Below, one piece after another: positions 53,053-62,753 of a stretch of 64,000 nt of DNA. Made by a program: the position numbers and the translations under genes. Position 1 is the first letter of the stretch. Each line of letters begins with the position of its first letter. Source of the DNA: Caballeronia udeis (lineage in GTDB: Bacteria; Pseudomonadota; Gammaproteobacteria; Burkholderiales; Burkholderiaceae); the NCBI RefSeq assembly GCF_001544555.2, contig NZ_FCOK02000001.1, positions 1 through 64,000 on the forward strand, read 5' to 3'. The notes beneath the pieces were generated by a model that did no database searches, was not told where the DNA came from, and was given only the letters and a program-made list of their open reading frames with translations.

Positions 53053-55262
53053 CCGCCTCGCTTGAACTGGTGGACCGCCGCGAGACTCGCATTCAGATCA
53101 GGTACGGTAACCGCAAGCGACGCCTGGTCGACTTGCTGCAGGAGCGTACGAACCGCCTTGACCTTGCCCGACGACTGATCGAAATACCGGCCAAGCGCGG
53201 TGTCGGCGGCATGAAGATCCGACTTGAGCGAGGGTTCGCTGCGCGACAACAGCGACAAGCGCGCCGACAACAAACGCAGCTTCACGTTTTCGCGCACGAA
53301 ATAACCCTGATCCGGCGATGCAAGCATGGCGTCGGCGTTATCGATACGACGCACCGTCACCAGGCTCGACAACTGCTGCCCAATACCGCTGGCAAGCTGC
53401 TGCAGCCATACTTTCCAATACGGCTGGCCGGTCGCGGCTGCAATGGACGCGGTGTCGCGCGGGGTATCGGCATGGGCCGTTGGCTGCGCGATCGGCGCTT
53501 CGCCCGCCAGCGGCAGGGAGTCGATCTGATCGATTGCGGTATCCAGCTTGATGGCAAGGCCGGTGAGATCGGTGGACGGGGTTGCGCGCAGCTTCTCCAT
53601 GTCCTGCGCGATGGCCTTGCGGATCGTCACGATCTGCGGACCCGTAGTCGCGGCCAAGCGCGTATCCGCGCTTTGCAGTGCGAACAACGCAAGCTGGACG
53701 TTACCGGTGAGCTGCAACTGCTGGCTTGCACTCGAGAGGATCTGTTCGACTTCAGCCAGCGTCCAGTCGTCGCGATTGCTCGCCAGATCCTGGTATTGCT
53801 GTTGCAGCGCCTGGCTTTGCGCCTGCGCGTCGGTGAGTTTGCCCTGGAACTGGATGATCTGCGTATTGAGCGCCTGCACGGAACTGGCGGCCTGATCGGC
53901 CTGGGCGCGCAAGGCGTCCGTTTGCGTGTCGTTCGCCTGCAGACGTTGCGCGAATTGCGCGTCGCGCTGATCGAATTTGCGGTTGAGCATGAAACCGCCC
54001 ACACCCGCGACCACCACGACGATCAACAGCACCAGCCACAGCAGTGCAGTGCCCGCGCCGCCGCCACGCTGTTTCGGCTGCGACTCGTAGGGCGTGAACG
54101 GCGTGTTCGGCGGGATCGACGCCGGGGGCGGTGTCGACGTGGTGGACTGCGGGGCGGTTTTACTCGAATCGATCGAATCAGTCATGCGTGATTGAGCCGG
54201 TTGGTGAGCCGGCGTTGAGGCCGGCCTGGAACCCGTCGGCGCGGACTCCTGGTTGGTTTGACTGGATTGGCTGAACGGCGCTGCCGTCGAGGCCTTGTAT
54301 CCATGTTCTTGCGCTTTTGCAACCTGCGCGTCCGGTTCTTGTTGTTTCGCTGTGTCTTCCGTTGCTTCCGTTGCTTCCGTTGCCGCGGCGAAGATGCCGG
54401 TGAGTGCCTGCACGATACGCTCGTCGCCGGCGCCGGACACCGTAATCCTATCAAAACCCGCTTGCCGCGCGGCTTCGGCAATACGCGGATGCGGGCTCAC
54501 GAGCGGTGCAGCTTTGAGCGTCAGGGTTTCATCGACAGTGAGATGTTCCCGGGCAAGCTCTTCAAGATTGCGTACGCCTTCCGAGCTTGTCAGCAGCCAC
54601 GCGTGCGGAACGCCCGCGAGCAGGGCGTGGATGCGCTCCCAGTCACGCATGGACGGTTCCGGCACGATCCGCCGGTACGCCGCCACTTTCTCGACCTTCG
54701 CCCCCGCTGCGCTCAACGCGTCCGCCAGCCACTCGCGGCCGCCGTCACCGCGCACGATCAATACGCGTTTGTCCTTGAGACCGTCGGGGCCGAAATGCGC
54801 TTCGATAGCGGCATACAGCGCTTCGGAATCGTAACGGGGGTCCGTGGGTGTTTCGGTCACCGTTGCGCCGGCCGCCGGGCTGACGATGGTATAGGCCGGT
54901 GGCGCCACGCCTTGCCGCGCGAGCGCAGCCACGCTGCCGGGTCCGACCACGCCAATCGCGACGTGCGAAGGCCACGCGGAACTGAGCGCGGTAAACGCGT
55001 GATCGATGGCATTCGGCGACACGAACACGACCAATGCAAACCCAAGCTCAACGGGCGCATAGAGCTCGTCGAGCGCCGCACGCAGCGGCGCGACGTCGGC
55101 TACCGGACCAATATCGATGAGCGGAAACTCGATTGGCTCGAAACCGGCGCGCGCAAGCAGTGCCAGCAACGCGGCCGACTGGCCCGAAGGACGCGTGACG
55201 ACAACAGCCGGTCGCTGCGCCGGCCGTCCCGATGAATAAGCAGATCCCCGAGCGCTCGCCAT
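53049..55262 (-). CDS. hemDX: Fused uroporphyrinogen-III synthase and HemX protein
   Basis: A 737-residue fusion. Residues 12-265 form HemD, which closes hydroxymethylbilane to uroporphyrinogen III (VVTRPSGQSAALLALLARAG, VVFVSPNAIDHAFTALSSAW, AWLLTSSEGVRNLEELAREH). Residues 285-390 are a Ser/Thr/Pro/Gln-rich linker. One membrane helix lies near 405-430 (GTALLWLVLLIVVVVAGVGG), then a coiled coil and the HemX domain to 737. The fusion is a known Burkholderia-type arrangement. ATG 55262 shares one base with the hemC stop. Confidence 0.93.
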   Translation of the reverse strand: MASARGSAYSSGRPAQRPAVVVTRPSGQSAALLALLARAGFEPIEFPLIDIGPVADVAPLRAALDELYAPVELGFALVVFVSPNAIDHAFTALSSAWPSHVAIGVVGPGSVAALARQGVAPPAYTIVSPAAGATVTETPTDPRYDSEALYAAIEAHFGPDGLKDKRVLIVRGDGGREWLADALSAAGAKVEKVAAYRRIVPEPSMRDWERIHALLAGVPHAWLLTSSEGVRNLEELAREHLTVDETLTLKAAPLVSPHPRIAEAARQAGFDRITVSGAGDERIVQALTGIFAAATEATEATEDTAKQQEPDAQVAKAQEHGYKASTAAPFSQSSQTNQESAPTGSRPASTPAHQPAQSRMTDSIDSSKTAPQSTTSTPPPASIPPNTPFTPYESQPKQRGGGAGTALLWLVLLIVVVVAGVGGFMLNRKFDQRDAQFAQRLQANDTQTDALRAQADQAASSVQALNTQIIQFQGKLTDAQAQSQALQQQYQDLASNRDDWTLAEVEQILSSASQQLQLTGNVQLALFALQSADTRLAATTGPQIVTIRKAIAQDMEKLRATPSTDLTGLAIKLDTAIDQIDSLPLAGEAPIAQPTAHADTPRDTASIAAATGQPYWKVWLQQLASGIGQQLSSLVTVRRIDNADAMLASPDQGYFVRENVKLRLLSARLSLLSRSEPSLKSDLHAADTALGRYFDQSSGKVKAVRTLLQQVDQASLAVTVPDLNASLAAVHQFKRGG

Positions 55263-56263
55263 CAGTCGGCAGGCGAGGCAGCGGGAGGAATACCCGCGCC
55301 GCTCGCGGTACTCAACTCACGGACGATGTCCATTGCGCCCTGTGCTTCGAGTTCGGCCGAGACACGGCGGCCGAGATCCAGTGCGGCCTGCACGTCAGCA
55401 TCCTGTGCGGAACCTTCGGCGCGCAGGACCCGCGTGCCGTCGACAGTCGATACACAACCACGCAGATGCAGCACGCCGTCGCGCCAGTCCGCATACGCGG
55501 CGAGCGGCACTTCGCAACTGCCGCCGAGCGAGCGCGACACCATCCGCTCGGCTTCGACGGCGGCGGCCGTCGCTTCATGATGCAAGGGTGCAAGCCAGGC
55601 CGCGAGATTGTCGCGGCCGGCACGGATTTCAATGCCCAAGGCGCCCTGTCCCGCGGCCGGCAGGCTGGTTTCGACGGGCAGGCTGGCACGAATCCGTGAC
55701 TCGAGGCCAAGGCGTTTCAAGCCGGCGGCGGCGAGAATGATGGCCGCGTAATCACCGCGATCGAGCTTGGCGAGCCGGGTATCGAGATTGCCGCGCAACG
55801 GACGGACATCGAGATGAGGGAACTGCATGCGCAGCATGGCTTCGCGGCGCAGGCTCGACGTCCCCACAATGCTGCCTTCAGGCAGTTCCTCGAGCGACGC
55901 ATAGTGCGGCGAGACGAAGGCGTCGCGCGGATCCTCGCGTTCGAGGATCGTGCTCAGCGTGAAGCCCTCCGGCAGTTCCATGGGCACGTCCTTCAGCGAA
56001 TGCACTGCCAGGTCGGCGCGGCCGTCGGCGAGCGCAGCTTCCAGTTCCTTGACGAACAAGCCCTTGCCGCCGACCTTCGATAAGGTCCGGTCGAGAATCT
56101 GATCGCCGCGTGTCGTCATTCCAAGGATTTTGACGTCGCAAGATGGATATAATTTGTGCAGCGCAAACCGCACATGCTCGGCCTGCCACATGGCTAGACG
56201 GCTTTCCCGCGAGGCAATGACCAGAGTGTCGGGCGGTGGCGTGGAAGGCATCTCGGAGTTCAT
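55262..56263 (-). CDS. hemC: Hydroxymethylbilane synthase (porphobilinogen deaminase)
   Basis: ATG 56263 gives 333 residues. It polymerises four porphobilinogens. [20 protein letters not shown] at the start, [40 protein letters not shown] with the catalytic Asp, and [20 protein letters not shown] are visible. The cofactor cysteine is in [14 protein letters not shown] near residue 255. First gene of hemC-hemDX-hemY, divergent from ppc. A 21-codon upstream frame lacks conserved residues. Confidence 0.96.
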   Translation of the reverse strand: MNSEMPSTPPPDTLVIASRESRLAMWQAEHVRFALHKLYPSCDVKILGMTTRGDQILDRTLSKVGGKGLFVKELEAALADGRADLAVHSLKDVPMELPEGFTLSTILEREDPRDAFVSPHYASLEELPEGSIVGTSSLRREAMLRMQFPHLDVRPLRGNLDTRLAKLDRGDYAAIILAAAGLKRLGLESRIRASLPVETSLPAAGQGALGIEIRAGRDNLAAWLAPLHHEATAAAVEAERMVSRSLGGSCEVPLAAYADWRDGVLHLRGCVSTVDGTRVLRAEGSAQDADVQAALDLGRRVSAELEAQGAMDIVRELSTASGAGIPPAASPAD

Positions 56264-56610
56264 TGCAAAGTCAATCGAATGACGGGATGGATAACAAACA
56301 ATGGTAGCACGCACGCCATTGCCCAATTACAGTCGGACCCCGCGCCCGAGCGCCGCAGCACGGGCTTCGAGCGAGGCGGCAGGACGGAGACAGCAAGGTT
56401 GTGCCGCATCGCACGGCATCGCCGGGGCTCGCATTTTATCGCGCCGCCACGGTAGGAAACCTTCGCCATCTCGCGTTCCATCCGCTGCGTAGTAATGAAG
56501 CATGGCAAAGCAGTCGAACGTCGCACCGGCCGGCGGTCTCGCGCCCTTTCATCGTTTCTGGCGCCGGGCCGCGCCGGTATCCTGTCTCTGGCTTTCAAGA
56601 GGAATTCAAC
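56264..56610. other. Divergent promoter region hemC/ppc
   Basis: About 350 bp between hemC and ppc. Open frames exist on both strands through lack of stops in GC-rich DNA, but none has a clear ribosome site or family resemblance. It presumably carries both promoters. Confidence 0.5.
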
Positions 56611-59600
56611 GTGACGTCTCCCGGATCGGCGCGCAACGCCCGCCCCCGCCGCAACGCTGTATCGAAGGATGCTTCTTCCGCCGCACCCGCTGCAACGCCC
56701 GCCGTTCGTAGCCGCGCGACCACCGTCAGCAAGGCGTCCAAGACCGCCGTCCCCGTGAAAACGGCAGCGGCCGGGACTAGCAAACGCGTGACGAACGGCC
56801 GTGCTGCCGCCAACCCCGCGCCCGCGGAAACCGTGAAGAACGGCAAAGCGCCCAAAGCCTCGTCCCGCACGCGCGACGACAAGGACCAGCCGCTCTTTGA
56901 AGACATCCGCTATCTGGGCCGCCTGCTGGGCGACGTGGTGCGCGAGCAGGAAGGCGACAAAGTGTTCGATGTTGTCGAAACGATTCGTCAGACGGCAGTG
57001 AAATTTCGTCGCGAGGAAGACAACGAGGCGTCGCAGACGCTGGAAAAGCGCTTGAAATCGCTCTCGCCCGAGCAGACGGTGAGCGTCGTGCGCGCGTTCA
57101 GCTATTTCTCGCATCTCGCGAATATCGCCGAGGACCGGCATCACAACCGGCGCCGGCGGATTCACGCGCTCGCCGGTTCCGCCCCGCAGCCCGGCACGAT
57201 GGCTTATGCCATCGAGCGGCTGAAGGCGAGCCCGAATGCGAAGTCGGCGAAAGCTACGCTGCAAAAGTTTTTCGATAACGCGCTCATCGTGCCCGTCCTC
57301 ACCGCTCACCCGACCGAAGTCTCGCGCAAGAGCATTCTGGACGCGCAGCACGAAGTCGCGCGGCTGCTGGCCGAGCGTGATCAGGAACTGACCGAGCGCG
57401 AACGGGCGCACAACGAAGCCATGCTGCGTTCACGCGTCACGTCGCTGTGGCAAACGCGGATGCTGCGCGACGCCCGCCTGACCGTCGCCGATGAAATCGA
57501 AAACGCGCTCTCGTATTACCACGCGACGTTTCTGGAAGAGATTCCCGCGCTATACGCCGATATTGAGGCCGCGCTGACCGAACACGGCCTGCCGGCGCGT
57601 CTGCCGCCGTTCCTGCAGATGGGTAGCTGGATTGGGGGAGATCGCGACGGGAATCCGAACGTCACCGCGCCCACGCTCGTGCACGCCATCACGCGCCAGG
57701 CCACGGTGATCTTCGAACATTATCTCGATCAGGTACACAAGCTCGGCGCGGAGTTGTCGGTGTCGCATTTGCTGGCAGGTGCAAGCGACGCGCTGAAGAC
57801 GCTCGCGGATGCATCGCCGGATTCGTCGCCGCATCGTACCGATGAACCCTACCGGCGCGCGCTGATCGGCGTGTATGCGCGGCTGGTGGCGTCCGCCGAC
57901 GCGCGGCTCGGTCAAGGCGTGGTCCCGGCGCGCAGCCGTCATCCGGCGAAACCGTACGCATCGGCAGCGGAATTTGGCGCTGACCTGAACGTGCTGATCG
58001 AATCGCTCGCCGCACATCACGGCGAGTATTTGTCCGCACCGCGCTTGTCGCCGCTGGCACGCGCGGCTGAAGTGTTCGGCTTCCATCTGGCGAGCATCGA
58101 CTTGCGTCAAAGCTCGGATATCCACGAAGCGGTAGTCGCGGAACTGCTTGCACGTGCGGGCGTTCAGGACGATTACACCGCCCTGCCGGAAGCCGATAAG
58201 GTCAAGCTGCTGCTGAACGAACTTGCCCAGCCAAGGCCGCTGCGGCTCCCCTATTTCGATTACTCCGACCTCGCGAAGAGCGAACTCGGCGTGCTCGAAA
58301 CGGCGCGCGTGACGCGTGAGAAGTTCGGCACGCGCTCGGTGCGCAACTACATCATTTCGCACACGGAAACGGTCAGCGACTTGCTCGAAGTCATGCTGCT
58401 GCAGAAGGAGACGGGCCTGCTGCAAGGGCGTCTGGGGCATGCCAAAGACCCCGCGCACGATGGCCTGATGGTGATTCCGCTGTTCGAAACCATCGCCGAC
58501 CTGCGCAATGCGCCGCACATCATGGGCGATTTTTTCGCGCTGCCGGGCGTGGACAAGCTGGTCGAGCTGCAAGGCGGCGAGCAGGAAGTGATGCTCGGTT
58601 ACTCCGACAGCAACAAGGACGGCGGTTTTCTCACGTCGAACTGGGAGCTGTATCGCGCCGAACTGGCGCTGGTCGCCTTGTTCAAGCAGCACAAGACCAC
58701 GCTGCGGCTCTTTCACGGCCGTGGAGGCACGGTCGGCCGCGGGGGCGGTCCGACGTACCAGGCAATCTTGTCGCAGCCGCCGGGCACTGTGGACGGCCAG
58801 ATCCGCACGACCGAGCAAGGCGAAGTGATCGCGAGCAAGTTCGGCAATGCGGAGATCGGGCGGCGCAATCTCGAACTCGTGGTTGCGGCCACGCTGGAAG
58901 CATCGCTTCTGCCGCACGAGAACACCCCGCCGCAGTTGCCGCTGTTCGAAGCCACCATGCAGACCTTGTCGGATTCGGCGATGGCTGCGTATCGCGCGCT
59001 GGTTTATGAAACGCCGGGCTTCAAGGAGTATTTCTTCGAATCGACGCCGATCTCGGAGATCGCCGAGTTGAACATCGGCAGCCGGCCGGCATCGCGGAAA
59101 CTGCAGGACCCGAAGCAACGCAAGATTGAAGACCTGCGGGCTATTCCATGGGGTTTCTCGTGGGGCCAATGCCGCCTGCTTCTCACGGGCTGGTACGGCT
59201 TCGGCAGCGCGGTGACCGATTTCCTCGATGCGTCAGCGGACGCCGCCGAGCGCACCCGTCGTCTCGATACGCTCAAGAAGATGCACAAGACCTGGCCGTT
59301 CTTCGCGAACCTGCTGTCGAACATGGACATGGTGCTGGCGAAAACGGATATTGCAGTGGCATCGCGGTATGCGCAGCTCGTTACCGATAAGAAACTCCGC
59401 AAGCATGTGTTCGGCCGGATCGTGGCGGAATGGGAGCGGACGTCGAGCGTGCTGTCGGAGATCACCGGGAACAACGAGAGGCTGGCGAATAATCCGCTGC
59501 TCGCAAGGTCGATTAAAAACCGCTTCCCGTATCTCGATCCGCTGAATCACTTGCAGGTGGAGTTGCTGAAACGCCATCGTGCGGGGGATGACAACGTGCG

Positions 59601-59664
59601 GCTCGGGCGCGGGATTCACCTGACGATCAATGGGATTGCGGCGGGGTTGCGTAATACGGGGTGA
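56611..59664 (+). CDS. ppc: Phosphoenolpyruvate carboxylase
   Basis: GTG 56611, preceded by AGAGGAATTCAAC, gives 1017 residues; the 70-codon longer frame has no such site. Residues 1-85 are a low-complexity basic/Ala extension. The catalytic parts are present: [13 protein letters not shown] near 230 (catalytic His), [12 protein letters not shown] near 345, [20 protein letters not shown] near 660, [20 protein letters not shown] near 705 (Gly-rich loop). It carboxylates phosphoenolpyruvate to oxaloacetate, refilling the TCA cycle. Transcribed away from hemC, with a terminator downstream. Confidence 0.96.
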   Translation: MTSPGSARNARPRRNAVSKDASSAAPAATPAVRSRATTVSKASKTAVPVKTAAAGTSKRVTNGRAAANPAPAETVKNGKAPKASSRTRDDKDQPLFEDIRYLGRLLGDVVREQEGDKVFDVVETIRQTAVKFRREEDNEASQTLEKRLKSLSPEQTVSVVRAFSYFSHLANIAEDRHHNRRRRIHALAGSAPQPGTMAYAIERLKASPNAKSAKATLQKFFDNALIVPVLTAHPTEVSRKSILDAQHEVARLLAERDQELTERERAHNEAMLRSRVTSLWQTRMLRDARLTVADEIENALSYYHATFLEEIPALYADIEAALTEHGLPARLPPFLQMGSWIGGDRDGNPNVTAPTLVHAITRQATVIFEHYLDQVHKLGAELSVSHLLAGASDALKTLADASPDSSPHRTDEPYRRALIGVYARLVASADARLGQGVVPARSRHPAKPYASAAEFGADLNVLIESLAAHHGEYLSAPRLSPLARAAEVFGFHLASIDLRQSSDIHEAVVAELLARAGVQDDYTALPEADKVKLLLNELAQPRPLRLPYFDYSDLAKSELGVLETARVTREKFGTRSVRNYIISHTETVSDLLEVMLLQKETGLLQGRLGHAKDPAHDGLMVIPLFETIADLRNAPHIMGDFFALPGVDKLVELQGGEQEVMLGYSDSNKDGGFLTSNWELYRAELALVALFKQHKTTLRLFHGRGGTVGRGGGPTYQAILSQPPGTVDGQIRTTEQGEVIASKFGNAEIGRRNLELVVAATLEASLLPHENTPPQLPLFEATMQTLSDSAMAAYRALVYETPGFKEYFFESTPISEIAELNIGSRPASRKLQDPKQRKIEDLRAIPWGFSWGQCRLLLTGWYGFGSAVTDFLDASADAAERTRRLDTLKKMHKTWPFFANLLSNMDMVLAKTDIAVASRYAQLVTDKKLRKHVFGRIVAEWERTSSVLSEITGNNERLANNPLLARSIKNRFPYLDPLNHLQVELLKRHRAGDDNVRLGRGIHLTINGIAAGLRNTG

Positions 59665-59695
59665 TTCACCAGGTAGCAACGTGATTGCTTGATCG

Positions 59696-59731
59696 AAAAA
59701 GCCGGCTCGTGCACTGCACAGCCGGCTTTTT
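59696..59731 (+). terminator. Intrinsic terminator after ppc
   Basis: AAAAAGCCGGCT pairs with AGCCGGCTTTTT around a 12-nt loop, 30 bp past the ppc stop. T-tract follows on the plus strand; the A-tract makes it usable from both sides. Confidence 0.92.
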
Positions 59732-59992
59732 CATTGCTTCGCGGCCGGGTGAATCACCGGGCTCCTGGGGCACTTGACTTGATATGCCGTGTGCTTCCGC
59801 AGTAAGGGAGCCGACCGTGTCGGCAGTTTGCTCGCCGCGTCTCATCCATCGCTACAGGTTTTCGTCAGTATTTACTCGCCGGCCGCGACGCTACAATAAG
59901 GACCGCCTTGTACCGGTACAAGTTGAGCGGTTATTCTGGTATCTAAACACCCTGAGCCGCTGTCAGATTTTCCAAAGCGCGTATTGAGCCTC

Positions 59993-60841
59993 ATGCCCTT
60001 GTCACCCACTACCACCAGCACCACCAACGCCCCGCCACCACTCGACGCCACCCCGGCTCATGCGCTTGGCGACTTCATTCGCGCGCATCGGGAGCGGCTG
60101 TCGCCAATGGCCGTCGGCTTGCCGCCCGGCCCGCGCCGCCGCACGCCCGGGTTGCGGCGGGAAGAAGTCGCCCAGTTGTGCGGCGTCAGTCCGACCTGGT
60201 ACACGTGGATAGAACAGGGACGACCCGTGTCCGCGTCCGCCGATGCGCTGGCGCGCATTGCCGTGGCATTGCAGTTATCGCGGGCCGAGCGGGCTTATCT
60301 GTTCGAACTGGCCGCCCAGCGCGATCCCGCCGAGCCCGATCCGGCGGCGCAGGACGCGCCGGCAGCGCTGTTGAAATCGGTGGAATTGATCGATGCACCC
60401 GCCTACGTGCTCGACCGGCAGTGGAATGCGTTGCGCTGGAACGCGCAAGCGGCGGCGTTGTTCACCGGTTGGCTGGACGGTGCTCAGGACCGTAATCTGC
60501 TTGGCTTCACGTTCACAGCGCCCGGCGCGCAGAGCCTGATCGTGGATTGGGAGACGCGCGCGCGACGGCTCGTAGCGGAGTTCCGGGCGGATTCGATCCG
60601 CCATCTGAACGATGCCCCCACGCGAGCGCTGATCGATTCGCTCAGTGCCGCAAGCGATGCGTTCGCGCGTTTTTGGGCGTCACAGGACGTCGGTGAACGG
60701 GAAGGCGGTGCGCGCGAATTCAATCATCCGACGCGCGGGCGCCTGGTGTTCGACCAGATTACGTTCAAGCCGGCGCATCGGGAGGATTTGAAGCTGGTGA
60801 TCCTGGTAGGTGCTGACGTGGCAGAACGCCCCCGCGAATAG
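59993..60841 (+). CDS. XRE-family regulator with MmyB-like ligand domain
   Basis: ATG 59993 gives 282 residues. Residues 25-90 form an XRE helix-turn-helix: LGDFIRAHRERLSPMAVGLP, RRRTPGLRREEVAQLCGVSP, TWYTWIEQGRPVSASADALA. Residues 120-282 match the MmyB-like PAS-type ligand domain (APAYVLDRQWNALRWNAQAA, FRADSIRHLNDAPTRALIDS, HPTRGRLVFDQITFKPAHRE). Such regulators usually control a neighbouring gene in response to a small hydrophobic ligand; here the ligand and target are unknown, as no reductase gene is adjacent. Confidence 0.9.
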   Translation: MPLSPTTTSTTNAPPPLDATPAHALGDFIRAHRERLSPMAVGLPPGPRRRTPGLRREEVAQLCGVSPTWYTWIEQGRPVSASADALARIAVALQLSRAERAYLFELAAQRDPAEPDPAAQDAPAALLKSVELIDAPAYVLDRQWNALRWNAQAAALFTGWLDGAQDRNLLGFTFTAPGAQSLIVDWETRARRLVAEFRADSIRHLNDAPTRALIDSLSAASDAFARFWASQDVGEREGGAREFNHPTRGRLVFDQITFKPAHREDLKLVILVGADVAERPRE

Positions 60842-61212
60842 CTCGGCGACGCTTGGACTCTGCGGGCCGGCCAGAAACGATGACCACCGCCAAACGCCGC
60901 CGCAAATGGTTTGAGGCACAGGAACCAAGGCTGTCGGCGCGCTGCTTGACCGAAAGCGATAGCGATAGCCGAAAAAAATGCCCGGCCTTTACGGTCGGGC
61001 AAATCCGTATCTCCCCGGCAGGGCCGGAGGAGAACGGGGACACAGGGTGAGCTGCGCAAGGTTGCGCCGCGAATTTCGCGCGCCGAAAGCGGGCCCGTAT
61101 CCGTGATACGCAGACAAACGCGAAACGGATGCATCCGGATGCAAAAAAAAGCAGCGCGGTTCATATCGATTATTTCTGTAAGATTAATCGCGCCGCCTAC
61201 CCGACCGGTTCC
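60842..61212. other. Intergenic region with a minus-strand hairpin
   Basis: About 370 bp between the XRE gene and the sigma-factor gene. GCCCG ... CGGGC at 60980-61000 followed on the minus strand by ATTTTTTT is a terminator-like hairpin, although no minus-strand gene to its right is credible. The rightmost part is AT-rich and probably holds the sigma-operon promoter. Confidence 0.5.
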
Positions 61213-61797
61213 ATGACGACAACACTCCCCCATGATCCGACCGCCGACACCCTCGTGCAATTGCTCGATCGCGTCGCGAGTGAAGACGCCGCCGCGTTGC
61301 GCACGCTCTACGACCTGACTTCGTCGAAACTGTTTGGCCTTGCGCTTCGTATATTAGTGAAGCGTGAGTGGGCTGAAGAAGTTTTGCAGGACGCGTTCGT
61401 CAATATCTGGCGATACGCGGGCGACTACAAAGCAGGCCTCTCCGCGCCGATGACCTGGATGGCGGCGATTGTCCGCAACCGGGCCCTCGATTATTTGCGG
61501 CGGCAAAAAGCCAACGGGGCAAGCGCCGAAACAGAGTGGAGCGATGCGTTGGACGATACCTTGCCGGCAAATGAGGCAGATCCCTCCGAGCAGATGTTGA
61601 TGAGCCAGGAAGCGCGGCAACTCGCTATCTGCATGGAACGGCTCGAAGCCAATCAGCGACAGGCCGTGGCGCTGGCCTATCTGCGTGATCAGAGCCACAG
61701 CGAAGTGGCCGACGTCTTGAAAGTACCGCTTGGCACGGTGAAGTCGTGGATTCGGCGCGGCCTCGAAAAACTCAAAACGTGCCTGGGAGGTCTGTGA
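61213..61797 (+). CDS. ECF RNA polymerase sigma factor
   Basis: ATG 61213 gives 194 residues; an upstream extension of 28 codons is possible. Region 2 is TLYDLTSSKLFGLALRILVK, then EVLQDAFVNIWRYAGDYKAG and TWMAAIVRNRALDYLRRQKA near residues 35-95. Region 4 is RQAVALAYLRDQSHSEVADV, then PLGTVKSWIRRGLEKLKTCL near 145-190. SigK/RpoE-like group with an RskA-type anti-sigma encoded directly downstream, its ATG sharing one base with this stop (TGATG). It would redirect RNA polymerase in an envelope or oxidative stress response. Confidence 0.93.
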   Translation: MTTTLPHDPTADTLVQLLDRVASEDAAALRTLYDLTSSKLFGLALRILVKREWAEEVLQDAFVNIWRYAGDYKAGLSAPMTWMAAIVRNRALDYLRRQKANGASAETEWSDALDDTLPANEADPSEQMLMSQEARQLAICMERLEANQRQAVALAYLRDQSHSEVADVLKVPLGTVKSWIRRGLEKLKTCLGGL

Positions 61798-62582
61798 TGG
61801 ATTTGCATCGCTACGCAGGCCTGGTAGACCAACTTGCTGCCGAGTACACGCTCGGCGTGTTGCGCGGGCGGTCGCGCAGACGGTTTGAAGCTATTTCGCA
61901 GCACGATCCGGCGATCCGCCTGGCCGTTGAAGCCTGGCGTTTGCGGCTGGCGGCAATGACCGAGATTGGGCCGGCGGTCGCGCCGCCGCCTGAGATCTGG
62001 CCGGCTATCGAGCGGCGCTTGAACCTGGTGAATGCCCGGCGCGATGCGGCTGCGGTCCGGCCGGTTCCGCCTGCTGCTCCGGTTACCCGACCGAAGCCGG
62101 GCTGGTTCGAGAATCTCTCGTTCTGGCGCGGCTGGTCGATCGCCGCCACAGCCATTGCAGCGATTGCGCTGGTCGTGTCCATTCGGGAACTGTCGACGGT
62201 CGCGCCCGTTCCTGCACCGGCGCCCGCACCGCAAGTCGCCCAGGAACCGCGGATTGGTTATGTGGCAACGCTTGCCGATGACAAATCGAACGCGAGAATG
62301 CTGGTGACGTGGGACGACCGGACCTCCGAAGTCACCGTTCGACGCTTGAGCGGCTCGTCGGATCCCTCCGATAAATCCATGCAGCTCTGGGGCCTGCCCA
62401 AGGAAGGGCACCCGGTGTCGCTCGGGGTGCTGCCCGTCGGGGGAACCGCGCGCTTCAAAGCGGCTTCTGTGAATGCGTATCCGGTATTGGCGGTGTCGGT
62501 GGAGCCAATCGGCGGATCGCCGAATCCAAATGGGCCTACCGGCCCGGTCGTCTATACGGGTAAGGTCATTCCCGCAGCTTGA
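61797..62582 (+). CDS. RskA-type membrane anti-sigma factor
   Basis: ATG 61797 shares a base with the sigma stop. 261 residues: a cytoplasmic N-terminal part (LVDQLAAEYTLGVLRGRSRR, FEAISQHDPAIRLAVEAWRL) that lacks an obvious zinc HxxxCxxC motif; one membrane helix near 115-132 (GWSIAATAIAAIALVVSI); then a periplasmic RskA domain (RMLVTWDDRTSEVTVRRLSG, MQLWGLPKEGHPVSLGVLPV). It would hold the ECF factor inactive at the membrane until proteolysis. Confidence 0.9.
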   Translation: MDLHRYAGLVDQLAAEYTLGVLRGRSRRRFEAISQHDPAIRLAVEAWRLRLAAMTEIGPAVAPPPEIWPAIERRLNLVNARRDAAAVRPVPPAAPVTRPKPGWFENLSFWRGWSIAATAIAAIALVVSIRELSTVAPVPAPAPAPQVAQEPRIGYVATLADDKSNARMLVTWDDRTSEVTVRRLSGSSDPSDKSMQLWGLPKEGHPVSLGVLPVGGTARFKAASVNAYPVLAVSVEPIGGSPNPNGPTGPVVYTGKVIPAA

Positions 62583-62601
62583 CGGTTGTCGTTTCATCCT
62601 G

Positions 62602-62637
62602 GGCAGAAGGGGCGCCACTTGGCGCCCCTTCTGCCCG
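62602..62637 (+). terminator. Long GC-rich hairpin after the sigma operon
   Basis: GGGCAGAAGGGGCGCC (62602-62617) pairs perfectly with 62622-62637 around ACTT, a 16-bp stem. No clear T-tract follows (GTTCGATGG), so it may be a weak or factor-assisted terminator, or a 3'-end stabiliser. Confidence 0.6.
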
Positions 62638-62753
62638 TTCGATGGTTGCCCGTTCTCATTGCCTGTAAAATCGCCAGTTCCGCGGGTTTCTATCCGGATT
62701 GCGCTATGCCCGGCCGCCTGCCATCGACTTTCCGTCCTCTTACGAACATCACT

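Noticed and set aside
57550..59169. 539-codon minus-strand frame opposite ppc
   Set aside because: Antisense shadow of the conserved carboxylase; no recognisable motif.
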